Shown here piece after piece: positions 12,541-23,637 of a DNA stretch of 64,000 bases. A model generated the notes under the pieces. It was not told the DNA's origin. It saw only the letters and a program-made list of their open reading frames with translations, and searched no databases. The stretch's first letter is position 1; each line of letters starts with the position of its first letter. The position numbers and the translations under genes were made by a program. Location: NCBI GenBank assembly GCA_022495995.1, contig JAFEMH010002572.1, positions 1 to 64,000 of the forward strand, given 5' to 3'. This DNA is from Adenophora triphylla var. japonica. Taxonomy: Eukaryota > Streptophyta > Magnoliopsida > Asterales > Campanulaceae.

Positions 12541-14196
12541 ATGGCTACGTCATCGCGAGATGTTGTCGCTACTGCACTTCCTCTAGGATCATGTCATCAT
12601 CCTTAGCGATTTGAGGATCCTTCTCTGCTTCCTCTCCTTCACCATCCAAAGCCTTGAGCGGTGTGAACGTTGCGCACTCGACATCCCGCTCTGTATGCTT
12701 TCCGGCACTGGGAACTCTTCCATCATCTCTGAATTTTTTATTGCTATTGAGCATACTTTAGTAAATGATGAGCCATCATATTCTTCTTCACATCCTCAAT
12801 TTCACGTGCAATTGAGTGTCTTGAATGGAAGACATGCCCTTCATCGGACTCTCAACTGTCGTGCATTCATTGCTTGCTTTCCACTCTCTTAGTCAAAACA
12901 TCGGCTGCATCTATTTACTTCGCTGTGTGCCTCAAAACTTGCCCGGCTTCTTTGTTCCTTTCTTTAAAGACTATTCATCTTTATCTCGGCCCATGTCAAC
13001 ACTCTACAAAAAACAAGTTTGATGATTAAAAAGCTTGGGATGTATTGTATATTCAAAAAGATTCCTTTAAGAAGTCTCGCTTTGAAAATCAAAAACTTAC
13101 CCTTGCCACTCTAGCGAAGTGCCTCCCTTAACGCGTCTACCAATGTCTGTTTCATCAACGTTTTATTATTTTCCTTACGAAATTGCCCTTCCTTTTCTTA
13201 TCCCTTTCTCCCAAAGATGGTGCCTCCATTTCTTTCTTGAGGCACCGTCAAATGTTAACTTCAGCAGGTTTGCCCCACAAAATCTTGAAAGATCTTTTTC
13301 CAAGGAAAAATCTTGCATACATGTGGAGTTTGGAAAGCGCCTAAACGGAGTACACGAAGCTATGAGATGAAGGATCGCTCCTCCTCTAAAATCTCTTGTT
13401 CCTCAGAAACGGCTATTGCTTCAAACGGCTTGAAGGATCGCTCCTCCTCTAAAATCTCCAACAATCTCCTAACCTTATCTTCAGTCTCCGTAGAAGGAGG
13501 GAAAAGCTTTGACTAATCGATGGCCCAAAAATAATGAGAGAAATTCACAAATTCAAGTAACAGTGCGGGAAATAAAGAAAGAGCCCCTAAAGTTTTAAAG
13601 AGGGATACTTTCCCTGTTCCATCCTGTAGCCAAGAAATATCCTTCCTCCAAATAATCCTTCTCGACAAAGAAATATTTTGACTTCTAACCCCTATCGTTT
13701 ACCGTCACTCTCAAAAACAGGGGTTTCATTCCAGACCAAGTTTTAAAAGATACCTCGTAGAGCCAAAGGCTTGGAGCTCATATACGGAGGCTATTTCTCT
13801 CAAACCTATGTCTAACCCAAATTCCCGATTCACCCTCAGGACACAAGAGAAAATCCTCCAAACCATGGGCATTATTTGGACGAAAGCCAAATTTGTTTTT
13901 CTAAAAAACTCAGTTATCAACGAAGGGAAGGAATACGAAAAACCTAGGGCAAAGGGATATTCGTAAAAACAAATCCACTATGGAGACACGAAATCAGCCC
14001 TAATGAACACATCGAAAGGCCTGAAGATGGCAGAATCTGGGAAGCATCTTCGATCCTTAACAGATTCGATGAGCTCATTGTTGAAAATACAAACCTCTTC
14101 ATCAGGTTTTGCCAACAAGCCCTCGCAAGAGAAATCCCCATCCTCGTTCAAACTCAGAGGATTTCTTGGAGCCTTGCCTTTTCTTGTCTTAACCAT
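12541..14196 (-). pseudogene. Antisense extra ORF of the Tat-type element (PTPD-like), broken
   Basis: Minus-strand coding remains start at an ATG at 14196 (MVKTRKGKAPRNPLSLNED...) and run through several frame changes to an acidic tail ending near 12570. A middle block at 13730-13920 (EFFRKTNLAFVQI, GLDIGLREI) has the flavour of the plant-transposon protein domain found in many retroelement extra ORFs. It lies between integrase (10920-11560, plus strand) and the LTR at 14473 but on the opposite strand. This is the arrangement described for antisense extra ORFs in Tat-lineage elements. The reading frame is interrupted at least at 13920/13978 and downstream, so it is a pseudogene. The exact domain name is inferred. 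Confidence 0.6.
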
Positions 14197-14472
14197 ATTT
14201 TCAAAAAAAAAAAGGAAAAGAGAGAGGGAAATATTTTACCTTGGAGAAATTCACCGCCGTGAAGAAGATGGAAGAAACGTTGAGAAAGTGAGAAGGAAAG
14301 CGAAAGGAAGCTCAGTTAAAAACCCTAGATCCTCGTTATTTACACTAATTTAGACGGATTAAACTCCTCAACCGCCACGTCTCAATCAAGTTAATTAAAC
14401 CGCTAAAGCTTACGGAAGGTAATAGAAAAACCGCCTATTTAAATTCATTAAAAGACAGTTTTTGGGGACAAT
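14197..14472. other. Leader of the antisense ORF and polypurine tract
   Basis: The minus strand upstream of the ATG at 14196 is CT-rich and could be a 5' leader. On the plus strand the segment ends with TTTTTGGGGACAA immediately before TGTTGTGGG at 14473. That is the form of polypurine tract and LTR start seen in Tat-type elements. Confidence 0.5.
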
Positions 14473-15042
14473 TGTTGTGGGTAAATTCAGGATCGCTACA
14501 TCTTGAAAAGTTGCCAGCATGTCATCATCTTCGAACCCCTGGTCAAGGTAAAATTCACTTAGATAATTAAATCATTATTTAATTATTTTTGTTGTATCTT
14601 TAATTACAGGCAAATAGAACGTGGGAAAAACCTATTTCGTGGACTCACTTCAACGGTTGAGAGACAAAGTCAAGACCAAGATAACAAGGCCGAGATTTTA
14701 GGAAAGTTTGTTAGGGTTTTGTTATCTTCAAGTTATCTTTTTTTATTTAAAGGGCTAATGGCTGGAACAAACACAATCAACACACAGTACACGAACACAT
14801 TCTTGTAATCCGCCATAGCTCCAACATTTGTAACTCATCATAAGATCAATACTACCATTTGGGGCGAAGGTGACCATAAACACCTTTCGAGGTTTTGTGC
14901 CGGCGAGATAGTTGTCTCAAGGGCTTTCCTCGTTACATGATCAAGTCATCTTATCTTCATTGTTACACCGATTATACTCCATTGCACCTTCCTCAAATTT
15001 GTTTCGAACTATTTTACATTTGATTGTTTTTTTACCAAAACA
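14473..15042 (+). mobile_element. Putative 3' LTR of the Tat-type element
   Basis: Starts TGTTGTGGG after a polypurine tract and ends CCAAAACA at 15042. Inside is a TATTTAAAGGGC promoter-like stretch near 14745. The right boundary is supported independently: the copia 3' ORF is cut off exactly at 15043. The matching 5' LTR is not in the window, so length (570 bp) and ends are inferred. Confidence 0.55.
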
Positions 15043-16980
15043 GGGATCGTCGGTTAAGGGCTCAGTCATCGGTAAGTCATCTCTAACCGGTTGAGGATTC
15101 ACTGCAGGGTCGAAAGGCATCGGTTGAGTAACCGGTAAAGCGCCCAAAAATTCATTTCCACCTCCTCTTAAGGCTGTAACCGATGAAGTATCGGTTAAGC
15201 CTCCTCCCACATGTCTAACCTAGATTGACAATTTCAGGATCAAAAGAGGGAAGATCATCCTCAGGTAACTCATATCTCCCTAGCTGATATGGATCAGATT
15301 CTTGAAGGGTATCTTGGGCATTGTACAGAAGAGCAAAATCAGCCCATACAGCATGGACCATCATGTCTTTCCTTAGCCTGTCTTGAGCCAAGTAGATAGC
15401 ATTCCACATAGGAGGCAAAGATCAAAATATACGTTATATAGCTTGATAAGGTTTGTCTCTAGATAAAGAGATGTCATAATCATTCAACGAGGCGAAGGCT
15501 TGCTGTAATAAATCCTCTTTTCTTCATGAAAATTATCAAAATCAACATAGTCCATCATGTCACCGATTTGGGAGGCGAGTTCTTGTTAATTTCATGGAAT
15601 TTCAAAAATCTCCTGATAAATGGTGGCAAGTGATCTATGGGATAAACCCAATTTGGAGAGGGATCAGACTTGGGGTTAACCGACCAAGGATTATAGTGAT
15701 AGATATGAAAAGTTGGGTCTCTGATGGGTTGGAAATGGCTTACCAGTCGAGAAGAAGACTGACCGGTAAAGGAAACATTATCGGTAAGGAAATTATGATC
15801 AAATAACCATTTTGGGATAAAAGGAATGAAAGTGCCCAAGTCGGTTTCAATTCTCCTTTTTCTCTCAGCATTCTCTCTTGCCAATTGATAGGAAGATTTT
15901 GGGGTAGGCTTAGATATATGGGGAGGTGGAGGAGCTGACTTTATGGCTATTTTCTTTTGTCGGTTAGGGGAGAGAACTGTTGCAATCGGTTGATCATCGG
16001 AAGAGGTAGGTTGAGGAGCACTAACCGGTATGGGATCGACTGAGGATTCATCGGTTAGCTTTCGCTTGACCGGTAAGGTAGAGTCGATTTAGGAGCAACA
16101 TCGGTTGATTGTCTTACCTTTACATTCTGAGTTATCTTCTTTGGTTGTCTTGGTTGTCTTACCGGTTGGCTTCCAGGTTGTAGTAGCAACACCAGGTTGA
16201 AGGTTTGGCTTATTTGAGGATTCTTGCTTGATCAAACTTATCAAACGATTTGCGAAAAGGCGAGGTATTTTGGTTGACTAGCTGAGGCATTAAGCACGGC
16301 TGGAATTTTCCTCAAAGCACGGCTAATCAATAAATAATGGCACGGTTTGGCTTTGTTGGGCTTGGAAGTAGGCTTCTCCTTCTGATATTTCTTGAAGGCT
16401 ATCAAGATAATCCGATATAGGAATGAACACCAATTGAAATCACTCTGAAGAATAATAGGCTGCGACAATGGCTTCCCCCTTTGTATCATAGTGATACGAT
16501 GATGGGAGCCGAGGCCAGAACGAGATGAAGCACCGGTCAACCACCTCGGCTAGGGCATTGTGAACGGCATCAAAATCAGCTTTCTTGTTACCCTCACAGG
16601 TAACAAAGGGGTCAGATCCTCTAACTCTAGACCAAGCAAGCATCATATCTTTCATCAACACAGAAGACGAACCGGTAGAAGGGAGATTAGGGAAGGCAGA
16701 TGCAATAGTTGCAGGGCTGAAGGTTATTGGAACGCCAGCAATGATTGAGATAATATTAGACAGATCTCCATCTTTCACATCATCATCTAGAACTCCATTA
16801 TCAAAAAGCTCATTGACCAACTCATAAAAGATATCTTCATTTCCCTACATCAAGAAAGGGAGAACTCACGCTATGACGAATAAAGCTTGAAGAAGCTTTC
16901 CTTCTTGAGTCAATGAAATTTGGAAGAATGTAACCTCCATAAATGTCTTTCTTGATAGTTAAAGGTTTAGGATCAGTCAT
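15043..16980 (-). pseudogene. Extra 3' ORF of the copia element (env-position, PTPD-like), truncated
   Basis: The ATG at 16978-16980 opens a frame that is broken near 16850 and resumes as a 126-residue segment at 16820-16440 (MVNELFDNG, ITFSPATIA, WSRVRGSDPF). Further pieces run to 15043, with a STG/LTD-rich low-complexity middle and a MWNAIYLAQDRL block near 15400. The region sits where Sireviruses carry their env-like ORF, but I see no membrane segment. The segment ITFSPATIASAF looks like the entry to the plant-transposon protein domain seen in many retroelement extra ORFs. The ORF stops mid-frame at 15043 where the Tat LTR begins. Function is unknown. Confidence 0.6.
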
Positions 16981-17207
16981 TGAAACAATCAAACATCAAA
17001 CCAACATTTTAAGTTAGAATCGAAGCAAATAAACATTATAGGCGAGGTTCATAACTTAGGAGTTTGAAATATCTGGTCATCTTCAAGATTTTGAAAAGAT
17101 TTTAAGTTTACGAAGAGTTACCAGAAATCTTTGACAATGGAGAAACGGATTCGAACACGGATGATTAGAAGATAAGGAGTCCTTTGTCGGTTGCTATTTG
17201 ATTTGCA

Positions 17208-17280
17208 GAGAAAGAGAGAGAGAGAGAGAAAATCTAGGATTCGAAAGTTTGAAATGTTGCCTTTTGAAAATCTTTTATAG
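17208..17280 (-). promoter_or_regulatory. Possible promoter of the extra 3' ORF
   Basis: On the minus strand CCCTATAAAAGA (17271-17282) is followed by a leader with a CT microsatellite (17229-17208). The ORF start at 16980 lies about 290 bp downstream. A TATA box plus CT-rich leader is typical of plant promoters. It is predicted from sequence only. Confidence 0.4.
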
Positions 17281-17927
17281 GGTGTGAGAGAGAGAAGGCG
17301 AAAAGGTGTGTTGGAAAAATCAAAGGCAGTTCAAACGTTTTTAACTGGCATGCACATATATTAATAATTTTAATTCACAATTTTAAATATGAGACATGAA
17401 AATAGAGAACGTGTGTGCAGCAGTTATACTTAAATGTAATAATGAATAAAAAGATAACCTTTTGGATAAATAAGAATGATACAGAGATTACCTTTTTGAT
17501 CAAAATTAAAATTGATCTACCACGAAAAGGAAATATGGGGGACAGGTCAAAGAGTTGTCAGTCTGAAGCAGCTGAGGAGGTCTGATGTGATAGCAGGGAT
17601 GATGATAACGAGCCGGTTAAAATGGATTGGGAGTTACGATCCGGTCGCAGTTCGTCGGTTAGGTGATTAGACAGGTTTGATGGCTAACCGGTCAGGTGCA
17701 ATGACCGGTTAGAGAGAGAACAACTTTGCACCGGTTAAAGGCCATCGGTTAGAGACATCTCTTATCGGTTAGGGATACAAGTTAAGTACACCGGTTAGAG
17801 GTATCGGTTAGGAATTCTTGCCACACAGGTTAGATGAACTGGTTAGGGGCATCGGTTAGCAATAGTACATAAGGAAACACCTTGATCAGTTGAGAGCTTT
17901 ACACAAGCAACAAAGTTAGCACAAATA
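17281..17927. repeat. Copia spacer with dense CGGTTA motifs
   Basis: Non-coding segment between the RNase H stop and the extra ORF promoter. From about 17630 to 17850 it holds about a dozen copies of (A/C)CGGTTAG-like words, nearly all in the same orientation with irregular spacing. The same word recurs in the LTR (33970-34050), gag (30270-30390) and extra ORF (15050-15200, 16000-16080). The part 17281-17600 is plain AT-rich sequence. Confidence 0.7.
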
Positions 17928-18533
17928 TCAACAAATATCAATCATGCCTAATTCTCCTCTAAGGAATTCAAATCTTTTAACATCTAAAGGTTTTGTCAAA
18001 ATATCAGCTAACTGATAATCAGTATGTACTTTTAAAAGAACGATGTTACCCTTTTTAACATGATCCTTGATGAAGTGATATTTGATGTCTATGTGCTTAG
18101 TCTTTGAATGCATCACAGGATTATTGGAAACTGAAATGGCTGAGGTGTTGTCACAGTAGATGGGACTCACTTCTTGGGGAATTTCATAGTCCACCAGTTG
18201 TTGCTTCATCCATAGGATTTGTGAGCAGCAACTCCTAGCAGCTATGTACTAAGCCTCAGTTGTAGAAGTGGAAATTGAAGCTTGCTTCTTGTATGACCAG
18301 GAAACCAATCGGTTACCTAGGAATTGACAAGTTCCACTAGTACTTTTTTTGGTGACCCTACAAGCTGCAAAATCAGCATCTGAATAGCCAATTAGTGTAA
18401 AGGATGAATCTTTTGGATACCACAAACCTAAGTTAGTAGTTCCCACAAGATATCTAATAATTCTTTTAACAGCTTGTAAATGAGATTCTCTAGGGTCAAC
18501 TTGAAATCTAGCACATACACATACGACAAACAT
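17928..18533 (-). pseudogene. Copia RNase H domain
   Basis: Two minus-strand pieces. The first (18533-18249) has AVKRIIRYLVGT and YSDADFAAC, the first catalytic region, and ends at a stop after STTEA. The second (18209-17928) has YCDNTSAI, SKTKHIDIKYHFI and LADILTKPL, the conserved end of copia pol. A stop at 18249 separates them. The second piece ends with the natural terminus GMIDIC. Normally this domain removes the RNA strand during reverse transcription; here it is inactive. Confidence 0.9.
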
Positions 18534-18569
18534 GATATCTGGCCTACTGGCGGTTAAGTAAAGTAGAGA

Positions 18570-19300
18570 TCATATCATACCTCGGTAGAGTGTCATATCT
18601 ACTTTCTTACCGGACTCATCTTTGTCAAGGTGTACATTTGTGGCCATTGGAGTGCTTTGAGGATGAGCAGAATCAAGACCAAATTTCTTGATGAGATCTT
18701 TGGTGTATTTGGCTTGATTGATGAATATACCTTCTTGGGTTTGCTTGACTTGAAGTCCAAGGAAAAATGTTAGCTCACCCATCATGCTCATCTCAAACTT
18801 GCTCTGCATAAGTTTCTCAAATCTCTTGCATAATTTTTCGTTAGTAGATCCAAAAATGATGTCATCAACATATATTTGAACTAACAATGAATGTCCATTA
18901 TGCTTTGCAATAAATAAGGTGGTATCGATTTTACCTCGTTCGAACTTCTCACTAAGTAGGAATTTGGAGAGAGTTTCATACAATGCTCGGGGTGCTTGCT
19001 TGAGGCTATACAACACCTTGTTTAACTTGTAGACATGATCAGGCTTCTGGAATCTTCAAATCCTAGAGGTTGATCTACATACACAAGCTCTTGAAGTTCT
19101 CCATTGAGAAAGGTACTTTTCATGTCCATTTGGTATAACTTAAATTCTTTGTAGGCTGCATAGGCAAGAAATAACCTAATGGCTTCTAGTCTAGCTACCG
19201 GTGCAAAAGTATTATCATAATCTATGCCTTCTTTCTGTCTATACCCTTTTACCACTAATCTAGCCTTGTTCCTTGTTATCTTTCCGAACTTATCCAATTT
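18570..19300 (-). pseudogene. Copia reverse transcriptase domain
   Basis: The first piece (19297-19022) reads [28 protein letters not shown] and [14 protein letters not shown]. The second (19016-18570) reads LYSLKQAPRA, the catalytic YVDDIIFGS and FFLGLQVKQ. A frame change lies at about 19020 and a stop at 18570. The YVDD motif is intact, but the domain cannot be made in one piece. Substitutions such as MKSTFLNG for the usual MDVKSAFLNG form show relaxed selection. Confidence 0.92.
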
Positions 19301-20703
19301 ATTCCTATAAACCCATTTCGTTACAATCCTTTGTTTTGATCACTAGGTCTAGGCACTAACTCCCATACTTTGCATCTATCAAACTGGTTAAGCTCTTCTT
19401 GCATAGCTTCTACCTAGCTGGGGTCATTAAGTGCTTCTTCAGTCTTCTTTGGTTCTATATTTGAGACCATAGCAGAGGAGAATAATCCATGTTGTTCCTC
19501 CATGCTTCTCAACTGGCCTCTAGTCATTCTTGGACCAAAGACATCACCAATTACATTTTCTAATGGATGATCTCTAACTGTTCTCACTTCCCTAGGAAGG
19601 TCTTGCCTGACTGATTCTTGTCTTAAGGTTTCTATTGGAGGAGCAAAATCGGCTGAGGGAGGTGTGACCGGTTGAGGAGATTGGTTTGGAAGAGGTGAAG
19701 CTGACTAATGGTGATCGGTTAGTGGAGAGGGAAATGGTAAGTTAATGTTTAAAATTGGTTCAGTTTCAGGTGGTGCATTAGGAATAGTAGTAGAGGGGCT
19801 AGCTGGTATTGGATCGGTAAAAGGAATTGGAAATTAGGTTGTCTAATCGATTGAGGAAAGAAGGAGTCATCAACTAGGGCTCTACAGGTTACACCACTTG
19901 AGACTGAAGGCTGAGCTGGAGATTGATTTGCATTGATACTGGTGGTTTGATTGGAGTTTTGATTGCTAGATTCACCTGTCTCAAAAATATCTGAATTATC
20001 AGTACTATTTGGAGCCTTGTCAGACTCTAGCAAATGAAATTCATCAAATGTAACATGAACAGATTCAACAATTTTCAATAGACGTTTATTAAAAACTCTA
20101 AATGCCTTACTGTGCTTGGCATAAACAACAAAGATGCCTTCATTGACTTTTTCATCAAATTTACCTCGACGCTCTATTCCGTTGTAAAGAACATAACACT
20201 TGCAGCCAAAAATCTTTAAGAAACCAATGTTGGAAATTCTGCCATGCCAAAGCTCATAAGGAGTCTTGTTGTGAAATTTGTTGACCAAAGATTGATTCTG
20301 AGTGAAGCATGTTGTATGGATAGCTTCAGCCCAAAAATACTTGGGTAGCCTGGCTTCGGATATCATTGTTTTCCGGCTTCGATCAAGGTTACTGTTCTTT
20401 CTCTCAACAATACCATTACTGTTGAGGTGTTCCGAGTTAGAAATTATGATCTATTTCGTGATCATCACGATCTTGAAGCAATTCCATTATTCTTGAACTC
20501 CGTTCCATTATGCGATCTCATGCGATAATGTCACACTCATTTTGGGTTTGAAGTAGACGGAATAATTTGGTGGCAACTTCATAGGTATTATCTTTTGAAG
20601 CAAAGGTTTCCACCCAGGTATATCTTGAAAAACCGTCTACAACAACCAAGGCATATCTGCTACCCCCTAAACTGGCAGTTGTTGTGGGGCCAAACAGATC
20701 CAT
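19301..20703 (-). pseudogene. Copia integrase domain and linker to RT
   Basis: Starts MDLFGPTTTASLGG (20703) with the first catalytic Asp region and DGFSRYTWV, and is broken near 20518. It resumes at 20366 with LPKYFWAEAI and NKTPYELWHG, then the FGCKCYVL C-terminal block. A Ser/Asn/Gln-rich linker runs to about 19749. The zone 20380-20517 holds the degraded stretch around the second Asp and the Glu. From 19748 to 19301 only broken fragments of the RT lead-in (EALNDPS-like) remain. Upstream, 20704-20815 carries the cut end of the pre-integrase segment (CRALQLGK). Confidence 0.88.
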
Positions 20704-20815
20704 ATGTGGCTTGGTGGAGGCACTTAGAAGTGGACATGCGGGGGCTTGCTATGGAATGATTATTTATGTTGCTTTCCCTAACTGGAGCGCTCTGCATTTC
20801 CTTCCATGATCGACA

Positions 20816-23637
20816 TGTGAGCACCCCAACCGGGACCTAACACGTGTCCGAGCTAAAGGGAGCTCAAACTAAGAAAAAAAACCATCCCTATTTTTAAAAC
20901 ATTTATTTGCCTTAAAAGAAAACCACCTTTCAAACTTACAAATTTTAAAATCAATTAGTAATATCTCTACTTAGAGGAAATCCAACCATAACTTTAATAA
21001 ACCGATATCTGATCAAATACATTGGAAACCTTAATCAACATGCTGTAACAAAAGGGTTTTCCATACAAAATATAAAAGAGGAATACTTAACAAATACTCC
21101 TAACAATCCATTCCTATACTTAACTTGTCAAGTCCCAAAAGCAAAGTCCACAATGATACCCCGGCCTCACTGGTTCGGGTCACCTGTCTCGGAATCTAAA
21201 ACAGTAAAGGGAGAGGGGTGAGAATAAATCTCAATGAGCTATTATGGATGCAGCAAGATGCCATACAGGATGCAACACGTAGCATGGCAACATTTAACAC
21301 ATTATGAAAGCAGTAAACACCTTACGTTACCTCATTTTTACCTTTTTCCGTCTCGAACAATAAGTCGTACAACGTTGGGAGTAAAACTCCACTCTTTGGT
21401 GAACTTGCCCCCATGCACATTCACCGCTTATAGGTCTCATACCCCGAGAGATCCATATAAGAAAAACAGGATACATATATGACCCCTATATTTAGAGTAT
21501 CATATACTATCATCGCCACTGCGGAGAGCCGTTGGCTTCATAGGAAGCATTCCCGGTTTCTCCTAATCGCAGCGGTATGTAAAAGGCTACTTATCACTCG
21601 GTGCAAGCTGCACAAGCCCACCCCGTGGCCACAGAGTGGGGAAGGGTCACGGTATGATGTACCTTCAATCACTTATTGAACAAATCAATAATTGATTGGC
21701 ATCCATCATACCCACCGAACATATACACATTCAAGCACATAATAGATACTTGAATTATAATCCACAAAATGGGATAATCATATAACAACATGGTAATGTA
21801 TACTCATGCAAATCAATACCATAGTGCAACAATTTATGTAATGCACAATGCATAATATCATCCATGCATATGAACTCAATTGAGGTACAATATAACCACA
21901 TAATCCACACCGGAATACAAAATAAGCATGTACCAATTAATCCACACCGGGATACAAAATAAGCATGTACCGATTAATCCACACCGGGATACAACACAAC
22001 AACATGCTCATCTTCCATTAATGAAATAGTGAAACTTATGGTTTCTACGCTATTTCTAAATAATCACCAAGGATAGGGGAACAAGTAAGGTCATCAAGTA
22101 CCTTAAACCAATCCTACGAAGTCATTACTTAACCTTGAATGAGCTTAATGAAAGTGCAAGATCTACTTCCCAAGTTCTAGCCATATTGGTGAAGTACGCA
22201 TAAATCTTAATAACCAATTTCAGAACACATTCTATATTACCAAGTCTCTATAAGAATTTGTGCTAATTTAACTAGTTGGAGTTGCATTCTTAAGTGGCCC
22301 CAAAGTTCTACTTGAGTCTAGGTTAAAAGGAGTGAATCCTATCCGAATTGGATTAGGTCCTATCAATTTATAATGGTTAGAGATTATTCCCCGAGGTTAT
22401 TAGCAAAAATCAGCAAAAGAGAAGAACTGGGGAAGATCTGGTGACATGGGCGACCGCCCATGTCACTTGGGCGACCGCCCAAGTGAGTTACAAGAAGAGC
22501 CCACATTCTGCCGCCTTGGGCGGCCGCTCAGCCCCTATGGGCGACCGCCCATGGCCCCTTTCAGCACACATACGAATTTCCAACTTAATGTTCTTAGTGT
22601 ATTTCCTTTTTAATCTTTCCAAATTTCATGAAAACTAAAGGGGTTCTCAAACCTTACATAACTCAACTTCAATCATCTAACCCAAATAAATATAAATCTA
22701 GATTACCCACCACAAGAATTTCAACCCATCTCATTAACATTTTTCAAGTTAAACTCTCTTAACCCAACCAAACACATTTTCTTATACTATTGATCAACTT
22801 CTATGAACCAAAACCTCATTCTCCAATATTAACCAAATTTCCCTAAACCCTAAGAAGATTTCAATTCATCAAACCATTAAAATACAACAACAATAACAAC
22901 ATATTTCATGAGCATTCAAAGAAGGGAAAATCATAATAACTCACTTTTGGATTTTATAAGGAAGGTTGATCTATTTAGCTAGATGAACTCCCCAAGATGA
23001 TCCAACTCCAAAGGTGCTCCTAAACTTGAGTTTGGTGGAAGATTTGCTTGGCTTCAAGAATGGAGCTTGAAAGCTTCCATGGAGGATCTTCAATGGTTTC
23101 TCTAGGAGGAAGTATGAACACAATGAAGAAGGAGGAAGAAGAGTGAGGAGTAAGAGGGAGTAGGGGAAAAAGGTGAGGAGGATGATGAAGGGGGCCGGAT
23201 GGAGGGGTATGGGGGAGAGGAGAGGGGAACACTTGGAGGCCTAGGAAGAGTCTTAAACATTTGGCCCCCTCCCTCCTATTAATAAGAAAGCCCCACCACA
23301 AGGTAAATAAACCATTTATAAATCAAGCCTTCCCATTTTAAAATAAATTGACTCCTTTAATAATTAAAGACTTCCCACAATTAATTTAAATCCTCATTTC
23401 TAATTCATTATTCCACACATTTTAACTTCATCATACACATTATTTATTTTCTATTTTTATTTTCCTTTAAGAGGCTTTAGGTACTTTCTCTAGCAATCCT
23501 AAGGTCCTAGAAATCCTTCCAACCATCTTATCATAAATTAAGAAATTAAAACATAATTGATCACATAAAGATAACATAAATATTAAAAGCATACAATATA
23601 ATATTTAATATTAGTGCCCGGGGTTGGGGTCGTTACA
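20816..23637 (-). repeat. Left (3') LTR of the gypsy element
   Basis: 2,822 bp, near-identical to 26597-29435; most differences are one-base indels. It contains an overlapping palindrome pair at 22442-22486 and a 37-bp tandem repeat near 21902-21990. Short frames inside (for example near 21234 and 22441) are not genes. Confidence 0.9.
22442..22486. promoter_or_regulatory. Overlapping perfect palindromes in LTR
   Basis: Two 24-bp palindromes, each with 11-bp perfect arms and a central AC: arms TGACATGGGCG at 22442-22465 and TCACTTGGGCG at 22463-22486. A third core with shorter arms lies near 22538-22553. They share the core GGGCGACCGCCC but have different, still complementary flanks. Copies occur at 28239-28283 and in the LTR at 58533. 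Confidence 0.8.

Larger units (their letters stand above)
1..12840. repeat. Giant degenerate inverted repeat (palindrome), hinge near 6790
   Basis: Positions 1-67 match the reverse complement of about 12770-12840. The same mirror relation holds at many points: an integrase remnant (1376-2063 versus 10920-11560), a CACTA-type end (2064 versus 10919), the stretch near 3120-3180 versus 9957-10040, and a triple tandem unit (4047-6790 versus 6796-9190). At the hinge, TTAATG repeats are followed at once by their complement. The arms are far from identical: there are many single-base changes and short indels, and the right arm is about 600 bp shorter between the CACTA ends. The left arm runs off the window, so the full length is unknown. 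It may be a real inverted duplication or an assembly fold-back. Confidence 0.85.

Noticed and set aside
12611..13516. Plus-strand ORFs opposite the extra ORF
   Set aside because: The minus strand carries the recognisable protein; these are antisense shadows.
16840..16870. Tiny intron (GT...AG of 25 nt) in the copia extra ORF
   Set aside because: Too short for a plant intron; a frameshift is the simpler explanation.
21234..21482. 82-residue ORF present twice (also near 27016)
   Set aside because: Duplicated only because it lies in both LTRs; frame differs downstream and there is no family match.
22441..22638. Small ORF with WATAH/WATAQ repeats
   Set aside because: It is a translation of the palindromes in the LTR; the other strand and frames give equally repetitive products.
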